Shown here: positions 8,795 to 17,205 of the stretch, piece by piece
Position numbering within the stretch: the stretch's first letter is position 1
Layout: every line of letters starts with the position of its first letter
Translations under genes and position numbers: made by a program
The notes under the pieces: generated by a model
Database searches by the model: none
Told to the model about the DNA's origin: nothing
Seen by the model: only the letters and a program-made list of their open reading frames with translations
Source: CALVNN01 sp964393975
GTDB lineage: Bacteria > Bacillota > Clostridia > Christensenellales > UBA1242
Length of the DNA stretch: 64,000 bases
Direction of reading: 5' to 3'
Assembly: GCA_964393975.1 (NCBI GenBank)
Contig: CAYMVO010000004.1
Location: forward strand, 1 to 64,000

Positions 8795-9092
8795 TTATTT
8801 TATTTGTGGTCGTTTATCCTTAACTAATAACAACTCTTTGTTATCTGAGTTTTGCAAACTAATAACCTTTCTAGTTTTACCAGTGAACCCGACCATTTCT
8901 ACATGGGTACAATTTGTACCTATGTAGGTATTCAATTCATTGTCACGACTCCTTAAACGCTTAAGATATTGAGTTGGCTCCGAACTATCTGTCAATACTT
9001 CAATAACATCAACTAGACAAAATAGCCAGTCCTCTTCCTATTCATTCCAAAGCGTTCGTACCTTTTTATTTTCAAAAATTTTAATATTAGAC
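8795..9092 (-). pseudogene. Decayed BRO-N phage antirepressor / DinD-like gene
   Basis: Read on the minus strand, the frame gives KIFENKKVRTLWNE, an in-frame TAG (9040-9038), then EEDWLFCLVDVIEVLTDSSE and QYLKRLRSRDNELNTY. It then reaches VEMVGFTGKTRKV before losing similarity and stopping at 8795. This matches the N-terminal domain of prophage antirepressors of the BRO family (pattern IFEnkkIRtvWneee-eWyFsvvDVieVLT). The amber codon, the missing start and the truncated C-terminus mark it as a remnant. The remaining ~65 codons after an internal ATG are open but would lack the conserved core. It is the only phage-like trace nearby. Confidence 0.75.
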
Positions 9093-9197
9093 AGTAAACT
9101 AAATCAGTTTATGCGTTATTTTACAAATCAAACAAACAATTACATATATAACGAAGTTTTAAAAAATCTTATATAATGACATTAAATTTAGCGTAAC

Positions 9198-11354
9198 TTA
9201 TTCGGTCGTTTTATCAAACTTCATAGTAAGAGATATTCTCTTTTTCGCCACGTCAACAGCTATCACTTTTACCTCTACCACATCACCAACTTTTAATACG
9301 TCGCTAGGATGTTTGATGTAGTTTTTTGAGATTTGTGAGATATGCACAAGTCCGTCTTGGTGGACACCTATATCCACAAATGCACCAAAATCAATAACAT
9401 TTCTAACCGTACCCGTCAAAATCATACCTTCTTTTAAATCCTCAAGACTAAGTAAATCGCTTCTCAAAATAGGTTTAGGTAAGTTGTCACGAATATCACG
9501 ACCTGGCTTTAAAAGTTCCTCCACCATATCTTTTAGGGTAGGTTCACCGACACCAATGACTTCAGCGACCTTATCCCACCCTTCACGCTCAATCTTTATA
9601 GGTAGAGTGATAAGGTTATCATTTTTTATATCGTCCATACTCATTCCAAAATGACTAAGTAGTTTATTCACAGAGATATAGCTCTCAGGATGCACTGCAG
9701 TATTATCTAAGATATTAGCACCATTAGGTATTCGTAGGAAACCAGCGCATTGTTCGTATGCTTTGGCACCGAGTTTTGGTACGTTTAAAAGTTCTTCACG
9801 GGCGGTAAATTCGCCGTTTTTACTCCTATAATCAACAATACTCTTGGCGATGCCTTTATTGAGACCACTAACATAAGAAAGCAAACTATATGATGACGTG
9901 TTTAAATCTACGCCAACACTATTCACACAATCTTCCACTACCCAACCCAACACTTCACCAAGTCTATTTTGAGGCATATCGTGTTGATATTGACCGACAC
10001 CAATACTCTTTACATCTATCTTGATTAGCTCTGCAAGCGGATCTTGTATCCTTCTAGCGATACTAACCGCGCTACGTTGCGCCACATCAAAATCAGGAAA
10101 CTCCTCCGCTCCAAGTTTTGATGCGGAATACACACTCGCGCCCGCTTCATTTACGACTGCATACTCCACCTTATGAGACTGATTTTTCACCAAATCAGCT
10201 ACAAAAATCTCCGACTCTTTTGAAGCGGTTCCGTTACCTATTGATATAACGTCAACATTGTATTTATCTATCAAAGTAGTCAATTTTTCCATAGACTCAG
10301 CGGTCTTATTTTGCGGTGGTGTAGGATAAACGACACAAGTATCTAGTACCTTACCGGTCTTATCCACGACGGCGATTTTGCACCCCGTTCTATATGCAGG
10401 ATCCAATCCTAAAACAGTCTTATTTTTTAGCGGTGGTTGCAAAAGTAAAGGTTTTAGATTGCTCTCAAACATCTTTATGGCTTGCTCGTTAGCGTTAGTA
10501 GTAAGCGTAGCACGTGTCTCACGCTCAAGGCTCGGCATCAAAAGCCTTTCGTAACCATCTTCCACTGCCTCAGATATTAGGTTTTTACAAATCTCAGTTG
10601 GCTTTTTGATAAGCATAGCATCCAAAATGGTTTGTTTGAATAATTCATCATTGTTTTTAATGCTAACCTTTAGACAACCTTCTTTTTCACCACGATTAAT
10701 AGCAAGTATTCTATGGCTAGGAAGAGTGTTGATATTTTGCGTAAAACTAGCATAAGTCTCATAAGTCTTATAATCTCCCTCTTCTACAAGTTCACAAGTA
10801 ATAGTAGATTTTTTATCTATCAACTCTTTTAAAACTTTTCTAATCTCAGGGTTATCAGACACCATTTCGGCAATGATATCTTTTGCGCCCGCTATTGCGT
10901 CTTGACTGGTCAAAACCTCATCGTTTAAATACCCACTTGCAAGGCTTTCAATATCCTCAGCTTTTTGCGACATAATCATATCCGCAAGACCTTGTAAACC
11001 TTTTCTAATTGCTTCGCTAGCTCTAGTCTTTCTCTTAGGTTTGTATGGTCTATAAATATCTTCTAGTTCGGCTTGAGTCAAAGCGCTATCAATAGACTTT
11101 TGTAGTTCCTCCGTCATCTTTCCTTGCTCCGTAATAGAACCAATGACTTCCTCTTTTCGCTTCTCTAAATTTCTTAGATACTGCAATCTATCCGCAAAGC
11201 TTCTAAGCACTTGGTCATCACAACTACCGGTCATTTCTTTTCTATAACGAGCAATAAAAGGTACCGTATTGCCCTCATCTAATAAATCAATTATATTTTT
11301 TGAATGATTATTTTTAAGTGAAAATTCATCCGCTAACACTTGTACAAAATCCAT
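9198..11354 (-). CDS. tex: Tex family RNA-binding transcription accessory protein
   Basis: Tex is a cytoplasmic nucleic-acid-binding protein linked to transcription and ribosome function; its exact role is unsettled. The 718-residue product has the full family architecture: an N-terminal helical domain (IPFIARYRKEMTG), a YqgF/RuvC-like domain with GLDPAYRTGCKIAVVD, helix-hairpin-helix motifs (VGVDLNTSSYSLLSYVSGLN and a second further on) and a C-terminal S1 domain (GTVRNVIDFGAFVDIGVHQD). Length is normal (~720). It has its own promoter. Confidence 0.95.
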   Translation of the reverse strand: MDFVQVLADEFSLKNNHSKNIIDLLDEGNTVPFIARYRKEMTGSCDDQVLRSFADRLQYLRNLEKRKEEVIGSITEQGKMTEELQKSIDSALTQAELEDIYRPYKPKRKTRASEAIRKGLQGLADMIMSQKAEDIESLASGYLNDEVLTSQDAIAGAKDIIAEMVSDNPEIRKVLKELIDKKSTITCELVEEGDYKTYETYASFTQNINTLPSHRILAINRGEKEGCLKVSIKNNDELFKQTILDAMLIKKPTEICKNLISEAVEDGYERLLMPSLERETRATLTTNANEQAIKMFESNLKPLLLQPPLKNKTVLGLDPAYRTGCKIAVVDKTGKVLDTCVVYPTPPQNKTAESMEKLTTLIDKYNVDVISIGNGTASKESEIFVADLVKNQSHKVEYAVVNEAGASVYSASKLGAEEFPDFDVAQRSAVSIARRIQDPLAELIKIDVKSIGVGQYQHDMPQNRLGEVLGWVVEDCVNSVGVDLNTSSYSLLSYVSGLNKGIAKSIVDYRSKNGEFTAREELLNVPKLGAKAYEQCAGFLRIPNGANILDNTAVHPESYISVNKLLSHFGMSMDDIKNDNLITLPIKIEREGWDKVAEVIGVGEPTLKDMVEELLKPGRDIRDNLPKPILRSDLLSLEDLKEGMILTGTVRNVIDFGAFVDIGVHQDGLVHISQISKNYIKHPSDVLKVGDVVEVKVIAVDVAKKRISLTMKFDKTTE

Positions 11355-11390
11355 AAGTAAAATCCTTTATTTTAAAATATTAATAGATTA

Positions 11391-11419
11391 ATTATACCAA
11401 AATAAAGTGTAATTGACAA
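11391..11419 (-). promoter_or_regulatory. Promoter of tex
   Basis: TTGTCA, a 17-base spacer and TATAAT on the minus strand, about 40 bases before the start codon. Confidence 0.65.
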
Positions 11420-11463
11420 TCAAATTATAAAGATTTTTATATTTATTTAAGGAAAAATCACCT

Positions 11464-12324
11464 TTAAATATATGCACGAGCGAGGATCACCGAAATACTA
11501 GAATATTTTATATTGATAGAAAAATTTTCTTCTAACGCCATAGGATCAGCAAGTTTGTCGAGTTCGTCTTGCATAACACTGAGTTTAAATGTTAATGAAG
11601 CTATCCGCACATCTCTACTATTACTAAACACACTGGAATATGGTATATATACTGATTCAAATTCTTTTTGGAGTTCTACCATACTAAGTTTTGCCATAGC
11701 AAAAGTTGTGTCCCCTAAATCATAGCTAACACTTACGGAATAAAGTTTTGTAAAAACGCTATGAAATAAATTTAACGCATCTTGCAAACACTTTTTATCG
11801 GCGTCGTCTAAGTTGTACTCCATTACGATTTTAGGTGATTTTAAAACGATGACTTCAGCGTTAGGTAGCGAGGATGAGATTTTTCCCAAAACACTCTTTG
11901 CGTCTTTCTCATTCTCATAAGCCGACACCAAGACCTTATATGTGAGGTCCTTTTTGTAGACATATCCAGCACCGCCGAGTTCCCTAACACGTTGAGAATA
12001 CATAGTTGCTTCTTCTATAGTATCATACTCACCTGATTGTACTGCGTAATAATTTATATTAGGGACGGAAATAACACCTTGAGACGTTGCATTAAAAACA
12101 GTTTTCACCACAAAATCTCCCGAAAAATACACGGCAACCGACACAAGCGCTAGTAAAATTGCTAATGCAAGTATGTTTCTACTTTTCTTCAACTTGACAC
12201 TTGATTTACGAAATTTATACGCAACGCCATACTCGTTAGCTTGCCCTGTAAAGATTTGCTCTTGTTCCCACTTATCTTGTGTCCATTCAGCTTGAAAATT
12301 ACTATTTTTTTTGTTTATACTCAT
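11464..12324 (-). CDS. SPOR-domain membrane protein
   Basis: A 286-residue protein with a positively charged cytoplasmic N-terminus (residues 1-48), one membrane helix (ILALAILLALVSVAVYF, ~51-67) and an extracytoplasmic SPOR domain (~88-160) starting NYYAVQSGEYDTIEEA. SPOR domains bind denuded peptidoglycan at division septa or in sporulating cells. The remaining C-terminal ~120 residues are helical and unrecognised. It is divergent from groES, with a ~95-base gap. A role in cell-wall or spore-envelope biology is inferred from the domain alone. Confidence 0.8.
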   Translation of the reverse strand: MSINKKNSNFQAEWTQDKWEQEQIFTGQANEYGVAYKFRKSSVKLKKSRNILALAILLALVSVAVYFSGDFVVKTVFNATSQGVISVPNINYYAVQSGEYDTIEEATMYSQRVRELGGAGYVYKKDLTYKVLVSAYENEKDAKSVLGKISSSLPNAEVIVLKSPKIVMEYNLDDADKKCLQDALNLFHSVFTKLYSVSVSYDLGDTTFAMAKLSMVELQKEFESVYIPYSSVFSNSRDVRIASLTFKLSVMQDELDKLADPMALEENFSINIKYSSISVILARAYI

Positions 12325-12419
12325 AGTACAATATATGTCTATGCTATTTTAAAAATAACTTTTGAATAATTTTAAAATAAGGGGCAAATATTGATAAATA
12401 ATTATAAGGAGAATATGAA

Positions 12420-12710
12420 ATGAAATTAGTACCTTTGTTTGATAAAATCGTTTTAAAACATATCAAACCAAAAGAAAACGTCGACCTCATTTTACCTGAG
12501 AGTATTAGCGAAAGTCCTAGTCTTGGCGAGGTGGTTTGTGTCGGGATAGGTGGCAAAGTTGATGGGAATGAAATTGAAATAGTCTTAAAAGAAAAAGACA
12601 AAGTTCTTTTCCATAAGTATGTAGCTAGCGAATTCACCTATCAAGGTGAAACGCTCTACATTATAAAGCAAGGTGACATACTTTGCATTTTGGAGGATAA
12701 AGATGAGTAA
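12420..12710 (+). CDS. groES: Co-chaperonin GroES
   Basis: The 96-residue product is of normal length for the lid of the GroEL chamber. It shows the family landmarks: an N-terminal PLFDKIVLK strand, a mobile-loop region (ILPESISESPSLGEV), VGIGGKVDG and the closing GDILCILE strand. AAGGAG precedes the ATG. Its last codons overlap the groEL start by 8 bases, implying coupled translation. No CIRCE element (TTAGCACTC inverted repeat) is visible upstream, so HrcA control is not supported here. Confidence 0.93.
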   Translation: MKLVPLFDKIVLKHIKPKENVDLILPESISESPSLGEVVCVGIGGKVDGNEIEIVLKEKDKVLFHKYVASEFTYQGETLYIIKQGDILCILEDKDE

Positions 12711-14256
12711 AGTTATTATCGGTATTGACAGTCTAAAAGAATTGGAAAAAGGCATTGATACGCTAGCGGAAGCGGTTAAATGCACACTTGGACCAAAAGG
12801 CAAAAATGTTGTTATAAAGACTCTAGGCACCCCTCTCATCACAAATGATGGTGTAACTATCGCAAAATCTATCACGCTAGATAGTGACTTGCAAAATATA
12901 GGTGCAATGCTTATAAAAGAAGCAAGTATAAAAACAAATGAACTCGCTGGAGACGGTACAACCACCGCTTGCGTCTTAGCACAAAGTATAATAAAAGAGG
13001 GTATAAAAAATATAATTGCAGGGGCAAACCCTATTGAATTAAATTTGGGTATAAACACCGCTCTTAATCTTGCACTGAAAGAATTACAAAACATATCAAG
13101 ACCACTAAACGCAGATAAGGACATTGAGCAAATTGCAAATATTAGTTGCGCCGATACTAATATTGGTAAACTAATTAGCGAGGCATACAAGACAATCGGT
13201 CGTGATGGAGTCATCACACTCACCGAAGGTCAACAACTCAAAACCACTTTAGATATAGTAAATGGTATCAAGATAGATAGAGGTTTTACGAGTACATATT
13301 TTTGCACAGATATGACAAAGGAGGTCGCTGAATACTCAAACCCACTCATACTGCTTGTAGATGATAAACTAGATAATTTTAATGCACTAGTCTCCGTAAT
13401 ACAATACTCTATCTCAGTAAATCAACCACTTGTAATACTCGCAAATGATTATAGCGAGGATGTTTTAAGTGCGATTTTAATTAATAAATTAAAGTCAAAT
13501 TTGAAATGTTTACCGCTAAAATCTCCCGCTTATGGCACACAGAGAAAAGATATTTTATCAGATCTAGCGTTAATATTTGAAACAAAAGTATTTACCAATG
13601 ACCTAATGTCAAATTTAGATTTTAATCAATTAGGAAATTTAGAAAAAGTTATAACCACAAAATACGAAACTACTTTTATAAAGACAAAAACAAATGATTT
13701 AGTAGAGGATAGATTATATAGTTTACAAAAACAGTTTGCCGAAACAAGCGACCAAAATATCAAAAATCTTTTGCAAGATAGAATATCAAAATTAAAAGGT
13801 AAAGTCGCCGTTATAAAGGTCGGCGGAGCGAGTGATATTGAGGTGAACGAACGCAAACTAAGAGTGGAGGACGCTATATTTGCGTGTAAATCAGCGGTAA
13901 CTGAAGGCATCGTTATAGGTGGCGGAAGCGTGCTACTCAAAATCAAAAAAATAGTAGAAAGTAAATTGAATGATTTATGTGGTGATAAAAAGTTAGGTGC
14001 CCACATTTTATTAAAAACTCTTGAAGCGCCTCTAAGACAAATAGCAAAAAATGCTGGACTAGATGATGGTGTCATAGTGCAAAAGGTTGCGGACTCTAAT
14101 GATACAAATTATGGTTATGACGCACAAAATAATGTGTTTGGCGATCTAAAAAAGCTAGGTATAATAGATCCTACAAAAGTCATAAGGTGCGGACTGCAAA
14201 ATGCAGTTTCGGTAGCGACCACCATTCTCACGACTAACGCAATTATATGTGATTAA
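12703..14256 (+). CDS. groEL: Chaperonin GroEL (divergent, truncated tail)
   Basis: GroEL is the ATP-driven folding chamber. The 517-aa product keeps the ATP-site motifs LGPKGKNVVI, TNDGVTIAKSI and AGDGTTTACVLAQ, the hinge CKSAVTEGIVIGGG and the C-terminal LTTNAIICD strand. It differs in two ways. The flexible Gly-Gly-Met tail normally present after residue ~525 is absent, ending at ICD. The apical domain (~185-370) is strongly diverged, with SPAYGTQRKDIL in place of the usual KAPGFGDRRK. The start at ATG 12703 follows GGAGG inside the end of groES; the frame reads back 10 codons further without a ribosome site. It may be a fast-evolving sole copy or a specialised paralogue; the rest of the genome would decide. 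Confidence 0.92.
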   Translation: MSKVIIGIDSLKELEKGIDTLAEAVKCTLGPKGKNVVIKTLGTPLITNDGVTIAKSITLDSDLQNIGAMLIKEASIKTNELAGDGTTTACVLAQSIIKEGIKNIIAGANPIELNLGINTALNLALKELQNISRPLNADKDIEQIANISCADTNIGKLISEAYKTIGRDGVITLTEGQQLKTTLDIVNGIKIDRGFTSTYFCTDMTKEVAEYSNPLILLVDDKLDNFNALVSVIQYSISVNQPLVILANDYSEDVLSAILINKLKSNLKCLPLKSPAYGTQRKDILSDLALIFETKVFTNDLMSNLDFNQLGNLEKVITTKYETTFIKTKTNDLVEDRLYSLQKQFAETSDQNIKNLLQDRISKLKGKVAVIKVGGASDIEVNERKLRVEDAIFACKSAVTEGIVIGGGSVLLKIKKIVESKLNDLCGDKKLGAHILLKTLEAPLRQIAKNAGLDDGVIVQKVADSNDTNYGYDAQNNVFGDLKKLGIIDPTKVIRCGLQNAVSVATTILTTNAIICD

Positions 14257-14296
14257 CAAAAAATCTTGCTTTAAAACCACAAAGCAAGATTTTTTA
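14257..14296. terminator. Bidirectional terminator between groEL and degV
   Basis: AATCTTGCTTT and AAAGCAAGATT form an 11-bp perfect stem with A-runs and T-runs on both sides, positioned between the convergent groEL and degV genes. Confidence 0.88.
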
Positions 14297-14304
14297 TATA
14301 CAAA

Positions 14305-15174
14305 TTATCTATTTTTTGCGTGGAAAATCAAACCAATAGTACCAGGTCCTGCGTGTGCACCTATTACTGGACCTATAGGTTGCATCCAAATATCAGCATC
14401 ATCACCTATAGCCTGCTTGATTAAATCACGAGTATACTCAGCATACTCAACGTTATCAGCGTGAATGATGACTATAGGATAATCTTTTACATTATCACCT
14501 AATTGCACCAAATAATCGACCAATGTCCTCACACCTTTTTTGAAACCGCGAGCGGTATTAACCTTTTCAATTTTACCATTTGATTTAATGCTCAAAATAG
14601 GCTTCATAGCCAAACAGTTACCAATGAGCGCGACTGTCGGACTCACCCTACCGCCTTGTTTTAGATATTTCAAATCTTCCACAACAAAATATGTAGCGTA
14701 CTTGTCCCTATTATCCTCTACCCATTTTATAATCTCGTCATCACTTGCGCCGTTTTTCCAAAGCAACGCGGACATATAGACAATGATTCCCGCTCCCATA
14801 CAAATAGATTTCGTATCAACGGTCTTTATAGTCCTATCAGGGTATTTTTCTTTTAGCGACTTAATCGCCTTATTCATTGAGGCAAAAGTACCGCTCATCT
14901 CACTGCTAAAATGCACATATATAATATCATCACCATTCTTTAAATGTGGCTCAAAATAATTAATATAATCGTATTCGTTTAATGCGTGAGTCTTTACACT
15001 TGCCCCATTACGCATACCCTCAAAAAACTTAGCAAAATCTGTACTACGACCAAAATCGTAACCAATCTCATCTCCACCATTTATACTATAAGGCATCTCA
15101 ATAGTTTGTATACCCAACTCATCTATTTTATCATACCATAATTCGCAATCGCTATCGCAAAAGAAAACACTCAT
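14305..15174 (-). CDS. DegV family fatty-acid-binding protein
   Basis: DegV/FakB proteins bind a fatty acid and present it to the FakA kinase for phosphorylation. The 289-residue product has the two-domain DegV pattern: N-terminal FFCDSDCELWYDKIDELGI, the VHFSSEMSGTFASMN loop, the DTKSICMGAG strand and the LKYLKQGGRVSPTVALIGN segment. The last ~40 residues include PIGPVIGAHAGPGTIGLIF, the conserved DegV ending. No FakA gene is nearby. It has a promoter just upstream. Confidence 0.92.
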   Translation of the reverse strand: MSVFFCDSDCELWYDKIDELGIQTIEMPYSINGGDEIGYDFGRSTDFAKFFEGMRNGASVKTHALNEYDYINYFEPHLKNGDDIIYVHFSSEMSGTFASMNKAIKSLKEKYPDRTIKTVDTKSICMGAGIIVYMSALLWKNGASDDEIIKWVEDNRDKYATYFVVEDLKYLKQGGRVSPTVALIGNCLAMKPILSIKSNGKIEKVNTARGFKKGVRTLVDYLVQLGDNVKDYPIVIIHADNVEYAEYTRDLIKQAIGDDADIWMQPIGPVIGAHAGPGTIGLIFHAKNR

Positions 15175-15276
15175 TTTTTCCTCCGTAAAAATCTTATAAT
15201 ATTCTCACTCTAAAACTATAAAGCGATGAAAAATTCACATAGTATTTTATAAATACTATTGACAAATTTCTACTTT

Positions 15277-15305
15277 ACTATAGCACATAATTTAATAAAT
15301 GTCAA
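15277..15305 (-). promoter_or_regulatory. Promoter of degV
   Basis: TTGACA, a 17-base spacer and TATAGT on the minus strand, preceded by TGC at the extended -10 position. It starts about 100 bases upstream of degV, right after the transglycosylase stop codon. Confidence 0.7.
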
Positions 15306-15309
15306 AGTG

Positions 15310-15825
15310 TTACACAATGTTTTCATAAATATTTTTTGCAAACTTTACTTTTTCATAATAAATTTTTGTTTCTTTGTATGGTTTGTCCTCTAACAATATG
15401 TCTGTTTTTAACCACTCGGTCACACGCCCCTCACCAGCATTGTATGCCATAATCACTTGTTTAAATTCGCCAAACCTATTGTATAAATAACTCAGATACG
15501 CACATCCAAGCATTATATTGACCTTGTAGTCGTATAAATTGATTTCATTATTGTAACATATTTTTGTAGCAATGTACTTAGCAGTCTCGGGCATTAGTTG
15601 CATCACACCTATTGCACCAGCTTTAGAGACGGCGTTTGTATCAAAATCACTTTCACATTTTGCGACCGCCAACGCCACCGCATACGGCACATCATACTCT
15701 TCACAATACATTTTAAACGTATCTTTATATAAAATAGGATATAAAACTCCCCTCAAAAAATACACACTCATAAATATCATAATAGTGAAAACGCACACAA
15801 CAAAAAAAGATTTTGATTTACTCAT
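15310..15825 (-). CDS. Lytic transglycosylase (SLT domain)
   Basis: A 171-residue exported murein hydrolase. Residues ~7-25 form a signal anchor. The SLT fold begins at YCEEYDVPYAVALAVAKCES, where the catalytic Glu is the E in KCESDF. It is followed by GAIGVMQLMPETAKYIA and the AYNAGEGRVTEWL helix, the two other family signatures. Such enzymes cleave the MurNAc-GlcNAc bond to give anhydro-muropeptides. The compact size resembles the YjbJ/SltB-like forms of Firmicutes. It may act in cell-wall remodelling or spore-cortex steps; nothing here specifies which. Confidence 0.9.
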   Translation of the reverse strand: MSKSKSFFVVCVFTIMIFMSVYFLRGVLYPILYKDTFKMYCEEYDVPYAVALAVAKCESDFDTNAVSKAGAIGVMQLMPETAKYIATKICYNNEINLYDYKVNIMLGCAYLSYLYNRFGEFKQVIMAYNAGEGRVTEWLKTDILLEDKPYKETKIYYEKVKFAKNIYENIV

Positions 15826-15861
15826 ACTAATATTTTAATCAAAACCTTTTTCAATTATTCT

Positions 15862-16002
15862 TTATGGCTCAATATTAGCGATGTTTTTAGCGCAAGTCTT
15901 TTTGTAGTAGACATACATAACGCTAGCAAAAGTCACCGCCAAAACACCGATAAACACTGTAACGCTTATGTATGTTTGACTTACTGAAAACTTGAACACC
16001 AT
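15862..16002 (-). CDS. Possible small membrane protein (46 aa)
   Basis: From ATG 16002 a 46-residue frame reads MVFKFSVSQTYISVT then a single hydrophobic helix, and ends YYKKTCAKNIANIEP, as expected for a small inner-membrane protein with a positive cytoplasmic end. The frame stays open upstream to a TTG at 16080, which would give 72 residues. No convincing ribosome site precedes either start. The palindrome at 16075 lies over the TTG. I do not recognise it; it could be spurious. Confidence 0.35.
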   Translation of the reverse strand: MVFKFSVSQTYISVTVFIGVLAVTFASVMYVYYKKTCAKNIANIEP

Positions 16003-16074
16003 AATGTTTAATAGATAACACCCACTGCAAGTCAAATCTTTCACTAACGTAGTTGTATCATATTGAAAATTAAA

Positions 16075-16113
16075 TTGCAAGCGCTTGCAAAATTTATTTT
16101 TTAGTAGTATTAT
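16075..16113 (+). promoter_or_regulatory. LacI-type palindromic operator overlapping a promoter
   Basis: TTGCAAGCGCTTGCAA (16075-16090) is a perfect 16-bp palindrome with the central CG step typical of LacI/CcpA-family operators. Its right half, TTGCAA (16085-16090), is also a -35 element: a 17-base spacer leads to TATTAT at 16108-16113. The -10 ends six bases before the ATG of the Smr gene, so its transcript is probably leaderless. Confidence 0.6.
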
Positions 16114-16119
16114 ATATTT

Positions 16120-16461
16120 ATGGAAATAATTAATTTAAAAGAGACATTACCAAAATTAGATGTCGCAATAGCACAAGTAGAGATTGAAATAGACCGATAT
16201 AAAAAAATACCTAGCACCGTACTAAAAGTTATTCACGGTCACGGTTCGCACGGCGTAGGCGGAGTCATTAGAATAGACTTACGCAAAAGATTGTACGAAC
16301 TAAAAAGAATGCACAAAATAGTAGATTACATAGAGGGCGAATTACTAACACCAACACGGCTAAATGAAAAAGGCTATCCTACAAAGATTTACAACCAAAT
16401 TTATTTAGATGAAGATATGCTAAGGTTAAACCCCGGAGTGACCTTTATCATAGTAAACTAA
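16120..16461 (+). CDS. Stand-alone Smr (MutS2 C-terminal-like) domain protein
   Basis: The 113-residue product reads as an Smr domain: the amphipathic LDVAIAQVEIEIDRY helix, a strand and the HGHGSHGVGGVIRIDL loop, equivalent to the HGxGxG motif of MutS2/Smr nucleases. A C-terminal extension of ~45 residues follows. Smr domains nick or bind branched nucleic acid or collided ribosome mRNA. The full MutS2 is absent here. No Shine-Dalgarno sequence precedes the ATG; together with the promoter at 16085-16113 this suggests a leaderless mRNA. It is monocistronic. Confidence 0.7.
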   Translation: MEIINLKETLPKLDVAIAQVEIEIDRYKKIPSTVLKVIHGHGSHGVGGVIRIDLRKRLYELKRMHKIVDYIEGELLTPTRLNEKGYPTKIYNQIYLDEDMLRLNPGVTFIIVN

Positions 16462-16534
16462 ATCATAAAGTTTGTAAAATAAGTTTATTGGTTACAATAA
16501 ATTATGGTGTAAATAAAAAACTACAAAAATAAAA

Positions 16535-16563
16535 TTGACAATTAAATACAAATTTGATAAACT
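16535..16563 (+). promoter_or_regulatory. Promoter of ndk
   Basis: TTGACA, a 17-base spacer and TAAACT, about 37 bases before the ndk start, with GGAGG in the leader. Confidence 0.65.
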
Positions 16564-16599
16564 AATACTATCAAATAATTTTTTGGAGGCTTTTTTGTT

Positions 16600-17007
16600 A
16601 TGGAAAGAACATATATTATGCTTAAACCAGACAGCATAAAAAGAAAATTGGCTGGTAAAATTATCTCTCGTATAGAGGAAAAAGGTTACAATATCACTAA
16701 TATGAAAATGATGATGCTAGATGAAAAGGTTTTGAAAGAGCATTATTCTCACATTGCCGACCAACCTTTCTTCCCTGAGATTGTCAAGTTTATGACTAGT
16801 GGTCCTGTAATTGGTATGATTGTAGAAGGACCTAGCGTAGTACAAGGTATGAGAAATATTATCGGTGCTACGAGATGTTTGGATGCGGATCCCGGCTCTA
16901 TCCGTGGTGACTTTGCATTCACCAATGGTGAAAATTTGATTCACGGCTCAGATACGATTGAGAACGCTGAGGCAGAGATAAGAAGATTTTTCGGTAAAAA
17001 CGCATAA
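16600..17007 (+). CDS. ndk: Nucleoside diphosphate kinase
   Basis: Ndk transfers the gamma-phosphate of ATP to NDPs through a phosphohistidine. The 135-residue product has the complete fold: RTYIMLKPDSIKRKLAGKII at the start, the SGPVIGMIVEGPSVV strand, the RNIIGAT loop, SIRGDFA and the active-site NLIHGSD, whose His is the phosphorylated residue. Length is standard. It has its own promoter and terminator. Confidence 0.96.
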   Translation: MERTYIMLKPDSIKRKLAGKIISRIEEKGYNITNMKMMMLDEKVLKEHYSHIADQPFFPEIVKFMTSGPVIGMIVEGPSVVQGMRNIIGATRCLDADPGSIRGDFAFTNGENLIHGSDTIENAEAEIRRFFGKNA

Positions 17008-17120
17008 ATCGTCAAATTTAAAATTGATTTATTTAAATAAATTGTACAAGATTTACGACTATTAAATATATTGCCAATAATTATCCCGCACTATAAAAAA
17101 GTGAGACGATATGTAGATGT

Positions 17121-17150
17121 AAAATGTGCCACATTGTTGACACATTTTTT
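17121..17150 (+). terminator. Terminator of ndk
   Basis: AAAATGTG (17121-17128) pairs with CACATTTT (17141-17148) and is followed by further T residues. Confidence 0.7.
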
Positions 17151-17157
17151 TTACACT

Positions 17158-17190
17158 AAAAAAAACTAGAAAGCTTTTTCGCTCTCTAGT
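17158..17190 (-). terminator. Terminator of the rpsF-ssb-rpsR operon
   Basis: On the minus strand ACTAGAGAGC pairs with GCTTTCTAGT around a short A-rich loop, then a run of T residues. Confidence 0.75.
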
Positions 17191-17205
17191 CTCTTATCTA
17201 TTAAA

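Noticed and set aside
12330..12419. CIRCE element for HrcA upstream of groES
   Set aside because: No TTAGCACTC-N9-GAGTGCTAA inverted repeat, nor a relaxed version, was found in the region.
12585..13223. 212-residue minus-strand open frame across groES/groEL
   Set aside because: It is antisense to two certain genes, has no ribosome site and an unnatural composition rich in Ser, Phe and Ile.
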